This document shows, in pieces, positions 1-9,844 of a stretch of 64,000 nt of DNA. Position numbers and translations under genes: made by a program. A model generated the notes under the pieces. It did not search any database. It worked only from the letters and a program-made list of their open reading frames with translations, and had not been told where the DNA came from. Source of the DNA: Fragilariopsis cylindrus CCMP1102 (lineage: Eukaryota; Bacillariophyta; Bacillariophyceae; Bacillariales; Bacillariaceae); contig FMBT01000466.1 in the NCBI GenBank assembly GCA_900095095.1, positions 1-64,000 of the forward strand. The letters are read 5' to 3'. Position 1 is the stretch's first letter. Every line of letters begins with the position of its first letter.

Positions 1-939
1 GATACATGTAGACTTGTACAGTAACTAGTAGCTTCACCGGTTTCAGTTCATACTGGTTACATTGAGTGAACTGGTTGAATTGAATCTTACCAGTTCATAC
101 TGGTTATAATATTCAGTCTTGCCAGTTTACTTAACAATACTGGTTATAATATTCAGTCTTGGCTAGTTTACTTAACACTACTGAACCCAGTCGTGCACCA
201 ATACCGTAAACTGCTGTTACTTTTGTTACGTTTAAAACGTACGTCAAATACAACGGCGAATTTTGTAGAGCATTCCGACTGACTCAAGGACAACAAACTT
301 CCGTATCATAGCTATTAAGTCATTTCATTGAATATCACCTAAATGAAATTACGTGTGTAAAAAAGTCGGAAAAACAATCCTTGATATACTGTATTATTAA
401 TATTATGACAACTACACATTGTACGATCAATACAAAGCATAATATATGCTTTGTATTGATCGTATACAGTATATTATACAGTACATTTTCTATATGTTAT
501 AATTTTATTCCAGTCCAGAGAATGTTGTGAAGTACTTCGCTCCAAATGTTGTGAAGTACTTCGCTTCGAATGTACGGGGCACAATAATTAATTGCGCGTG
601 CGAAAAAGTCGCCAATAGTTTATATATGAATTACTGTATATATGCCAGTCTACGATCACCATTCCCACACGGAGTAACAATTGTACGTACAATTGTACGA
701 CCACAGTACAATACTTGCTGCTAAACCACGCACTTCTATTCTTTATATTTTAAAAACACACCGCTCATTAGATCGCAACACAAAATTAGTTTCAGTTCAC
801 GGGGTATACCGTATCGGTATCACTAATCATGCAGTGTTATTCATATCAGATACAAGCACAAGTAGTATAATGTTCACAACAAGAATCAACATCAATGTCA
901 ATAACAATAACAATAACACTATCAATATAACACGATACG
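1..939. other. Intergenic AT-rich stretch with short repeats
   Basis: No convincing gene. It contains a roughly 50-bp tandem duplication (about 89-178, sharing 'ggttataatattcagtctt'), a long perfect hairpin at 422-464 (listed separately) and a 24-bp tandem duplication near 521-568 built on 'gttgtgaagtacttcgct'. Two overlapping short open frames (527-724 and 681-1031) are AT-rich with no recognisable features and are treated as chance. Confidence 0.6.
422..464. repeat. Perfect inverted repeat, 20-bp arms with 3-nt loop
   Basis: The left arm (422-441) and right arm (445-464) are exact reverse complements separated by 'ata'. As RNA it would fold into a near-continuous 20-bp stem. It lies about 475 bases upstream of the M11 protease relic. 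Nothing around it identifies a mobile-element end; its role is unknown. Confidence 0.9.
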
Positions 940-2994
940 ATGATGCGTCTTACAACTACAACAAACACAACGTCGTTCGTCGCCGTTCTCTTTATCATCG
1001 TTTCTTCCTTTTCTTCCGGTACTGCTATTAGTGTCTCGTCATCATCAGCTCCCCATCTTCGAGGAGCATCCGAACGTCAACAACAGCAACAGCAACAACA
1101 ACAGCAACGAGAACGTAGATTGGTTGTAGGTGAAACGTCATGTATAGTTTACGTTGGAGAAACAAAATATGCATTAGAAGGACAAGAACAACAAGAACAA
1201 CAAGATGAAGACGATATAATAAAATATTCCGAAAAGGAACAATTGTATTGTGAATTCGAATCAATTATGCGCGTACTGTACTTGGTATAAATGATCCATT
1301 AGTTGAACTGAATGGTTTATCACAATCTGATATTGGTAATGCAAGAGTAGTAGCACCAGTTGTAGCACCAGTAGTTGCTTTCACTGCTTCTGCTGATGGC
1401 TCCCTTCAGCGTACACCACAAGCACCACAAGAAAACCGTGAAGCACTACAACCACAAGCACCTTCACAAGCACACGCACAAGCACAACCAATCACAAGTG
1501 GTCAAACAATAATTACATTCCGTGAAGGAATAATTGATCGTACTGATAATGTAATGTATGTTGATAAAACATTAGTCATGGAAGTTGCTGCTTCTACTAC
1601 TAGTACTAGTAACATCAACAATGATAGTTTCAATCGTTTACTACAAACACAAATCGAAGATTGAAAGAATCACCATCAGCTGTTGGTACAAAACAGGCAT
1701 TAGTTGTACGTATTATTACATCCACTGGTATAGAACCAGAAGTAACTCGTAATGAAATAAGGAAACAAGTATATGATGAAGATAGTATTAGTTTAGTTTC
1801 GCAATATAAAGCATGTTCTTACGGCAAGTTAACAATTACACCGTACGAGGGAACACTATATCAGGTGTAACAATCCAAGATGGTATTATTGATATAACAT
1901 TATCAACTGATATATCCACTGAATTTACTAATACAAATACAAATTTAGGTACATTAGCACGATAGTACGTGAGGCAACTGTTGATGCATTAGGTGATATT
2001 GATGAAAATTCAATTGATTTAGTAATGTTTGTCTTTCCAAAAGGTATTGCACCATTTATGGCAACAGCTATCACAAATCGCTATGATTCCTATTATACCA
2101 AAAAATGGTTACTTCCACCATCCTTCCACATACATGAAATTGGACATAATTTAGGTTTAAAACATTCGGTGAAAAGGGTAATGAATATGCGGATAAGACT
2201 GGTTATATGGGATACTCCTATACACAATATGATGGTCCATCCATGTGTTTTAATGCTGCGCAAAGTTATAAATTAGGTTGGTATGACGAACAAACTCTCA
2301 CATACAATCCGTTGTCGTTGGATGAGTCCAGACTCGACCACAAACACACAAAACAATTATGTTGAATGGTGTGGATGATTACAATCCAACAGATACTGAC
2401 AACGACGCACTGATTGTATTACGTTTATTACAAGAAGATTTAGATGCTGATTATTATATTGGTTACAACAAAGATACTGGTATTAATAAAGGAACATTTG
2501 AAAATAAAAATGAAATTCTTATTATACATAAAGATGGTACACCAGAATCCACATCACAAATAATGAAGAATAGGACTATATCAAATGTTGGTGACTATAT
2601 AGAAATTACAAATTTTAACAGTAATGCAAATAATGCAGATAGTGATAGTGTATATATATTATTTCAATCGTTATCTGAAGATAAAAAAGATGCTGTTATT
2701 ATTATATCAACAACAATACCTGTATATGTAAATGATAATGAAGAAGAATTTACGATTACAGATACAGATTCTGCTGCTTGCAAAGACAGTACAGATAAAT
2801 TCAAATGGAATAAAAATAAAAATAATAACAAAAGAAAATACAAATCATGTAAGTGGTTAAGCAAGAAATCAAGTTCCAAAATAAAAACGTTATGTAAAAA
2901 GAAGAAACAACGTCAAAAAGTTTGGGCTCGGTGTCCCACCACATGTGGGAATGTTGGTCTTGGTGTTTGTAGGACTACTACTGTACAACCGTAG
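940..2994 (+). pseudogene. Peptidase M11 (gametolysin-like) secreted metalloprotease, disrupted
   Basis: Metzincin zinc protease of the gametolysin type, which in algae acts on extracellular matrix. The first segment (ATG at 940) starts with a signal-peptide-like hydrophobic run (VAVLFIIVSS) followed by a Gln-rich linker. The zinc-binding signature HEIGHNLGLKH (HExxHxxGxxH) lies at 2133-2165. It is followed in another frame by ADKTGYMGYSY and PSMCFNAAQ, the latter fitting the Met-turn. The C-terminus (2359-2994) ends in a Lys-rich Cys motif with CPTTCG, like the ShK-type tails of diatom proteases. The product is spread over seven segments, with frame changes near 1269, 1661, 1864, 1962, 2168 and 2350. 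All six go the same way, consistent with loss of one base each time, and protein similarity stays good on both sides of each break. This is either a young pseudogene or a consensus with missing bases. The family call is strong; activity of the locus is doubtful. Confidence 0.8.
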
Positions 2995-4382
2995 GTTTGC
3001 TAATGACTGACTTTTGTTGTACATTTACATGTAGAGATAAAATGTAAATCTAGCTATTGTATATAATATAATAAATATACATCACAATTCAATTCAATTC
3101 AATTCAATACAATTCTACTACTATACATACTACTAGTCCTATACATACTATACATACTATTGTAAAATAAAAGCTATTCTAATTTAAGATAAAGATGAAC
3201 TATCCCTTAATAGACTAGGGGCCGTACACATTATACGCTACAACAAAAACTTATCCTCTGCTCTCCCCTCAAATGACCTGGGAACTTTCTTACGAGCGAC
3301 ATACTGTACATACAAAACTGTGTGGATTGATTCGATTGATTCCTTTCTTCCTTCCGTTTCTGCCTTCTACCCCAGTACTGTACTGCTACAGATCCTTTGA
3401 AAGTTGTTCGATTTTTAAATCGCATTCAAACGACAACACATCAATAACAAAAATAAAAAAGACAAATACTACTACGTGTTTTTTGATGACGTCATGTGAT
3501 AGTCCGCGGACAAAGTTGTCTGTATTCTTTTTCCGCAAATTATTGTCTCACAACCACACATCTCATACAGTAACATAGTAATATGCAAAAGATCGATTGA
3601 AAGAAACAACAACGCACCATCTGAAGAGAGTGTTACTGCAGCATCGTTAGTTACTGTAATCACGAAGGAAATATTCTCAAAAAATATACATCTTATTACT
3701 TTATTCGACGACGTCGACACAATGCAGTAGTAATATCAGTACGTTAAACCGGACGAAAATTACCAATACCGTACAGAACTGCAGCAAGAATAAAATGTAT
3801 TGTACTGCTCCAAGGCATGACAAAACGCATCTGATGTGATGTGATGTGATGATGTGTCTAAATTACAAAACGCTTATTAAATAGCAACTCTGGCTCGAAT
3901 TCATTGATTCTTTTATTCATTCATTCGCAAGCTAGCTACCTGGCTGGCTAGCTAGGATAATATCACTTTCGGTAAGTACTACGATGTTGTTTGTTATCTG
4001 ATCCGATCTGATCTGGCCTGATCTGATCTGATCTGGTTGTTTACTATATTTATAGTACACGTTATTAATTTTTATTATTGGCAAATGATATTTCAAAACA
4101 TAAAACAGAAACTTGAATTCTTAATATAACTTGAAGAGAAATTATGAATACGTTCTGATGTCAAAATATTAATAATTACTATTGTAATACTGCGTTTAAT
4201 ATTTCCTTCATTTGTTGTATTACGAACATTATTTTCTCATCTTGTTTTTCTTCTTATCCTAATTCTTATTCCATTGTTTCAATACACATCTCTGAACTAG
4301 AGTGCCATACTTGTTGACAGTTTTACATTTTAAGAGACCCTGACCTCTACTATACTCTTTATATTTACTTACATTTCCGTGT
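2995..4382. other. Intergenic, no gene seen
   Basis: Simple-sequence rich: 'aattc' iterations near 3085-3110, a 'gatgt' run near 3830-3855 and an 'atctg' run near 4000-4035. Short open frames on both strands (for example 3273-3578 and 3472-3720) overlap each other, lack domain-like sequence and look like chance. Confidence 0.5.
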
Positions 4383-4751
4383 ATGAGTATCAGTACGAGT
4401 CAACCTTTTGATGATGACCATAACGACGGCGCAACGAAGAATTACCGTGGTAATCATGCAGCATGGATGGATGATGAGGCAACCATTCTCATTAATAAAT
4501 AAGAGTTGTTAGGTAACATATGGGAGGATATTCCGGCAGAAGTCGGTAGGGAGATGGAAAAGCATTTGAAATCGTTAAAATTGTATCCAACATTACCACC
4601 GGGTAAGGATAAACTACCGAAAGGTGTGTGTTCAAATCACCATAGAATTCATACAAAGTTCTGCTTTGGTTTCATGGAAAAACTCGATACGTTGGTTGTT
4701 GGTAACAACCAGAATATGCCATGCAAACATGCCTGTATGCCAACGAATTGA
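4383..4751 (+). pseudogene. Unrecognised coding relic (two open segments in one frame)
   Basis: An open frame starting MSISTSQPFDD at 4383 reads to a TAA at 4500. The same frame continues open (ELLGNIWEDIPAEVGREMEK) to 4751. The composition (charged, low Asn/Ser repeat content, with AAWMDDEATILI before the stop) looks like real protein rather than random translation, so a short gene broken by one stop is plausible. I do not recognise the family. A DNA-binding or transposon accessory protein is possible but there is no motif to prove it. Confidence 0.3.
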
Positions 4752-5189
4752 TCAAAAAAACTAAAACTTCTACTCCGTTTGGTGCTCGAGGTAGTAATAG
4801 CCTTAATATCACGACAACGAATCGGTCGTCGTCCGCGGCGGCATCGTTGACCGAGAAAGAATGAAAAACGATGCATGGTCTTTGTTTGGATTCCCCGTAT
4901 TCTCGCGAGAATACCTTTATTGTTTTACGGGAACAGGTGACTCGATCAGTTTCATTTTCATGTTGTTGATGCTATCGTTCATGCAATACAGTATATATCT
5001 TTTAGGCGTTATTGAAAGTCATATTATAAAAAAACGGAAAGAGATTTTGGGCAACCAACCATGCTTCTTGATTCCTTGCTTTCCCAGAACATAGTTAGCT
5101 CCAATCATATTTTCTTTATCAACTTGATGGAACGTGTCCGAATAGTCAGCATATTGCACTAAAACAAAGACAAATTAATAATAAAGATA

Positions 5190-5550
5190 CAATATAACGA
5201 ACCCGGACCGCTTTGGACTATCATCGCCACATTGATCTAATAATAGTTGTTCTAATGCTTGTTTATCCCCGATCGGGAATCGCCAATACCCTTCGGGAGT
5301 CCAAAATCCTAATCTATCGTAGGTTTTGACGGGCATACTTTCTTCTAAGATAACAAAGACCATCCGTAAGGGATTCAAACTGGATCTATCCAAACCTTCA
5401 AAAATCGACGGACCGACTTCAAAACTATATTTTTCACCCTTATGGATCCGTGAAAAGGTATGGGCACTCCTACCGACTTTGATATGAACTCATCGCACCA
5501 CACGTCAAGCCGCCCATTCCCGGAACCGATCACAATCACATACAGTAGTT
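5190..5550 (-). pseudogene. Carotenoid isomerase/phytoene desaturase-like fragment (CRTISO-like N-terminus)
   Basis: On the minus strand, near 5545-5480, pieces read VIVIGSG then, one frame over, MGGLTCGAMSSY: the dinucleotide-binding GxGxxG start of a FAD-dependent desaturase/isomerase. After a break the frame continues HKGEKYSFEVGPSIFEGL and then LRMVFVILEESMPVKTY, WTPEGYWRFPIGD and LEQLLLDQCGDD. The order and spacing match the N-terminal third of prolycopene (carotenoid) isomerase proteins. No C-terminal half follows. A possible GT..AG intron and a 43-codon open piece (about 5035-5159, ADYSDTFHQVDKENMIGAN) lie downstream, but I could not place that piece in the family. I infer a truncated, decayed gene copy; an intact parent presumably lies elsewhere. 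Confidence 0.6.
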
Positions 5551-5559
5551 TGAACCCAA

Positions 5560-6063
5560 CTTTAAGTGAAGCGCATGCCCGGTAGCGCGCAGATCTGAAA
5601 GAGAAATTTGAAAATTTCAGATCTGAAAGAGAAGATTTGAAAAATTTGAAATTTCAGATCTGAAAGAGAAGATTTGAAAAATTTGAAAATATTTTTTTGT
5701 TTTTATGTGAATTCAGGATTTTTCTTTTGGCATAAATAGTGACTGACGACGCTCGAAAGTGTTCGAAATGGCTGGAATATAACGCATGATGATTGTATCA
5801 TATTCGTTTTGTTTTTATATGAATTCAGGATTTTTCTTTTGGCACGACTTTCCGTTGGATCGACGAAAGCGAGAGATAATAAGTAATGATTGACGACTCA
5901 CGACGAAATGGCGGGAACAGTATTGATAGACTGAAACGAAGCGTTGAATCCATGCGCTGACGATGACACGAGACCTACTAACTAGCTACTAGAAACATAA
6001 AACAGAGCAAGACACCAAAAAAAGCAAAAGATTATCAACTTTAATTCCCACCCTTTAACGATC
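5560..6063. repeat. Short tandem and direct repeats
   Basis: About 5589-5695 holds three degenerate copies of a roughly 45-bp unit containing 'cagatctgaaagagaa' and 'gatttgaaaaatttgaaa'. A 37-bp direct repeat ('gaattcaggatttttctttt' core) occurs at about 5697-5733 and 5809-5845. The unit 'aaagagaagatttgaaaa' after 'ggtagcgcg' recurs near 25588-25615, so this is a dispersed family. No gene is seen. Confidence 0.6.
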
Positions 6064-6958
6064 ATGACGTACCAAAAACCAACCCCAAACTACGACAATG
6101 CCGATGCCGATGAATCATCGTCGTTGTTTCTCACCGTTGCCGATGCCACTCCTACTTCTTCATTAGGTCATGAACGGGTGGCAACAAAGAAGAACGGTGT
6201 TCTTATGGTAGCGGTTGTCGCTACTTGTTTTCTTCTTGGCACCATTTATTCCCCTCAGCACACACGCACAACAACGTTCCAGACATAAAGTACGCAACAA
6301 TGACAAGAATGACAGCGCAAGCCAATTGCAGAGTTTTGCGGCCAAGAACTTGTGACAAATTCTGGCGCTTGCTCGATGTTTATTGAAGACGACCCTAACC
6401 CTAACCCGGCTGAATGTGTTGATGCTTGTATTTTATTGTTAGGTGATATCGTTAATAAAATGCCGGACAAATGTCTTGCTGATTGTTTTACATTGATTAG
6501 TTTCAATTTTCAAACCAATATTGTTTGTAATACTTTTTGTTCGCTAGCGTCATAAAAGTCAGCATCAAATAGATGATGCAACCTTGCTCGTTTCAAAAGC
6601 AGCGGGTGTGTTGGGTTTGACCTGCATTACACGCACAGCAGTAAGGTGCGCTAATAGATAAGTTAGATATTGCTCAAATCGAAAGGAAAAAATGAATAAA
6701 ATTTAATGTTAAAAAAAGAACTAGAGAATTATATTTCTACTCTTCTAGAAAAACTGAAAAAATACCCAATTACCTACTGTAGTTAAAAGTACTAGTTCTT
6801 TGAACATTCAGTTTTCTTAATTGTGGTCCATTGTGTACCGCGTTCGAGGCTTCTAATGGTGGTCCGGAAGCATGTGATGATGATCAACTGGGTCAATGTG
6901 ATCCTGCCTGTATTGACTATAACCCTGATCAAGATCAGGGCACCATCTGCAATGATTA
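6064..6958 (+). pseudogene. Cys-rich small protein with membrane anchor/signal, disrupted
   Basis: ATG at 6064 opens MTYQKPTPNYDNADADESSS; a hydrophobic stretch (NGVLMVAVVATCFLLGTIY, about residues 44-62) could be a signal anchor. The frame stops at 6288. Cys-rich continuations lie in other segments: TNSGACSMFIEDDPNPNPAE, then CVDACILLL, CLADCFTL and VCNTFCSLAS to 6555. Further on, about 6801-6958 reads NCGPLCTAFEASNGG, ACDDDQLGQCDPACIDY and ends GTICND. The paired-Cys spacing is shared between segments, which suggests one short secreted or type II protein family. The break between 6555 and 6801 could be an intron, but the breaks before 6352 look like one-base shifts. Function unknown. I infer a disrupted gene, or one with consensus errors. 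Confidence 0.4.
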
Positions 6959-8602
6959 GAAAATAATCACATTGTATATTATAAAAAAGTTGCACAAGAA
7001 AAAAAGAATTGTTTTTTACTTAATAAAGAAGAATAGAATTGATTTTTTTAATTTATTTTTTAACCATTAAATACCACCCGTCTTCGTCATCCCCATCCTT
7101 GCCGTACAGATTTGTTCCAAATAAAAATGTTCTGTTTGATTCGATGATCTTATTTGTATCACTCGTCAGTTAAGTTAGGCCGTAACAAGACCAACATACA
7201 ATACCGAGCGGCAATCCTTCCGTAACGGTTTGGATTTTTGGCAATCCACGTGTAGTTGACAGTTTCACTGTACTTTTTCTCGTGTGGTAAAAATAACTGC
7301 CTGGACAACGGATCACATTGTAAAGATAACTTCTTATGTTGAAAAAAGCAGCAGGGTCGCAAGGATTGTGTTGTGTGCATAATGCAGGTGATACAATTCT
7401 AGTCTATGTCATACTCAACAACAACAACAACAACAACAACACCAGTAGAATCTAAGTCTTATATCAATTCGAGCAATCCGAGCGTTATATTCTGGATATA
7501 CAGTATCTTATTCCTCAGCATTGTCTGATGCATGTATGGTCCGTACAGTACATCCTGCAATCGATTCGATTGATTGATTCTATTTGTGAAGTTACAGTAT
7601 TGAGAATGATGACCAATTCCAACTCGTAAATTGCGGTCAACAGTCATCTATACAGCAATGATGATGGAATGAATCAAATCGAATAAACGAATCGAATCAT
7701 CGAGTCGAAGGAAAAAATCGACGATATGAAAGAATCGAACGAAGGAATCGAACGAAGGAATCGTAGAAGCTAATAATAGTCAATAGCAAGTAATTCTCAT
7801 TAACGTTACTCACTTAAAGGAACGGCGGAGTAAGTGAGTCGAGTCGAGTTAGTCTCATATCCACCCTCACGCTATCCAACGAAGCCTGTTATGATATCTA
7901 ATGTCCTTCATCCTAATAAGTGAGCTACAGTAGTAGAGTTCTTTGTTGTACGACGCATTCGTACTATGCATACAATACAATACTGTAGTCCTTTCTTTCT
8001 AGCTACTAGTAGATACTTAACTCAACTCGACTCTACCTCACCTCAGGTGATGATGTATCTTCAGTAGTCTCATATTTCATATTAGCCCTTTTTTATTAGA
8101 TACTACAGTAATGTGAAACGAACATCCCCTTTGCTTGGAGGTGTCTAAGCCTATTACTAGTTTGTACGTAAAACGAAATAAAGAAGAATGTTATGTAAGG
8201 CTATTATATTATATTATATTATATTATATTCCTATTATATTTATTTGATATACAGTCTATTTAATTTTTCTCTGCTCTGCTCTTGGTGGTGGTGCGAGTG
8301 AATGGATATACAGAGCTATCAATCGATCTATCACAGTATTGATTGAAACGACACGACACGACACGACACCAGTTTATTTGGTTGGTTCATTCAACTTGAC
8401 TCAACTCAACTCGACTCGACTCGACTCGACTCGACTTCCGTTCGGTCTTTTCGTCCGTCCCTTCGTCCTCGTCATAATTATAAGGTTATATTATATTATA
8501 CTACTCTCTCCTTCTCCCTCTAATTCAATAATGAGATAGTTTCTGTTTTGTCTACTTTTGTTTTCTGTTTGTTGGCTGTATAGATGTGTAATTTCAGAAT
8601 AT
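6959..8602. other. Intergenic, microsatellite rich
   Basis: No gene supported. It holds a (caa)n run at about 7420-7441, a 'gaacgaaggaatc' duplication near 7737-7762, an 'attat' run near 8203-8231 and a 'gactc' run near 8400-8437. 'tacagta/tactgta' words recur (for example 7928 and 7983). Confidence 0.5.
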
Positions 8603-9415
8603 TTACACAAATTGCACGTCTGCTGCAGACATTGCTGATACTGTTGTTTCGGAAGGTGCTTTGTACGCAGCCGCAGCCGTGGCAGTTTGTTGTTGTTCAT
8701 CATTATTATTATCTATAACAAAAATTTCAGGATATTTTGTATTATTTGTGTGTGATTGTGATTGTAATTCCACCATAGTAATTGAATCATCTGCATCTTC
8801 ACCTTGTGAATGGTTGTTATAGTTATAGTTCGCCATTAATGAATCAGAAGAACGTATTTGATGTAATTTACGTTTCAGAAATTTCGATGCTACAAGTAAT
8901 ACACCAACTGCTAACATAATTGTTAATAATGGTACTTTAAATGCCATGACATTGCTATTGTTATTATTATTTATTGTAGCACTAGAACTACTACTACTAC
9001 TACTAAATTTTCGTTCATTCCGGAACGAACCAGAATCAATCACTTGTCCACGTAACGTATCAATTTCTCTTTTTAATAAAAATATTTTATCGGAATCAGT
9101 AAAATCTTTTGTTTTTGTATTGGCATGTAACTCTTGATGCCGTTCATCCGCAGCATTCTTTTTTTGGGCATTAAATTTTCCATTCACTGACGACGACGAT
9201 GGTGATGCTAATGATGATAATGCTGATGCTGAACTACTCGTACTCATGATACTATTATTATTATTATCTGAATTGGCAAATTTATTTTTAATTCGTTGAT
9301 GTGTTTCTGGATCTATATTGGATTGTCTTTCAATATATTTAAGAAATGGTTTATAATCGTTATGACGAAATCGTGAAGTTTTACTATTACTACGAGGTGT
9401 GGTTGTTCGAACCAT
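8603..9415 (-). CDS. Single-pass membrane protein, unknown function
   Basis: Open frame of 270 codons from ATG at 9415 (MVRTTTPRSNSKTSRFRHND). The N-terminal 50 residues are basic and look folded (YKPFLKYIERQSNIDPETHQ). They are followed by Ser/Ala- and Asn-rich low-complexity sequence and a charged stretch with possible coiled coil (FLLKREIDTLRGQV). One clear membrane segment follows (VPLLTIMLAVGVLLVASKFL, about residues 160-179) and then a polar C-terminal tail ending ADVQFV. No family is recognised. The length of the frame, its opening Met and the ordered layout argue that it is real, though runs of AAT/TCA codons make a partly chance frame possible. No introns seen. Confidence 0.55.
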   Translation of the reverse strand: MVRTTTPRSNSKTSRFRHNDYKPFLKYIERQSNIDPETHQRIKNKFANSDNNNNSIMSTSSSASALSSLASPSSSSVNGKFNAQKKNAADERHQELHANTKTKDFTDSDKIFLLKREIDTLRGQVIDSGSFRNERKFSSSSSSSSATINNNNNSNVMAFKVPLLTIMLAVGVLLVASKFLKRKLHQIRSSDSLMANYNYNNHSQGEDADDSITMVELQSQSHTNNTKYPEIFVIDNNNDEQQQTATAAAAYKAPSETTVSAMSAADVQFV

Positions 9416-9844
9416 TTACTTGTATTTATACTTCGGCACTTTATTTAAAAGTTGTGTTGGGTACCGTATGGAGCTCTTTGATGGAGTATAGGGATGATGA
9501 GACGATGTGTGTCGTGTTTCTTACCAGAGTATAGGAGGGTTACTGTATTGTACTCGTTGTCAAAGTTAACTTGAATAGTCAAAGTGCTGTTAATTCATCA
9601 TTCGAATAGAAAAAGTTTGCTTACCGGTAACTGCACAACAATCATTAGTAGAATTAGGATTGCTTTAGTGGGTGTTGATTAAAAGCTTTGGCATTGGCGA
9701 TACAAGAGCGTCGGCGTGTCAGGCGCGGTTTCATTCGGGGGATTCTTAGCTTCACTAGTACTTTGGTGCGTTCATCCCTCAAACAGACAGCATTCTTTGA
9801 ATTTTCGCGCCGGGGGACCTATCGAAAGCATTGAATCTAGTCAT
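9416..9844. other. Intergenic, nothing seen
   Basis: About 430 bases between the membrane-protein gene and the inverted-repeat element. The upstream side presumably holds the promoter of the minus-strand gene, but no distinct element is visible. Confidence 0.5.
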
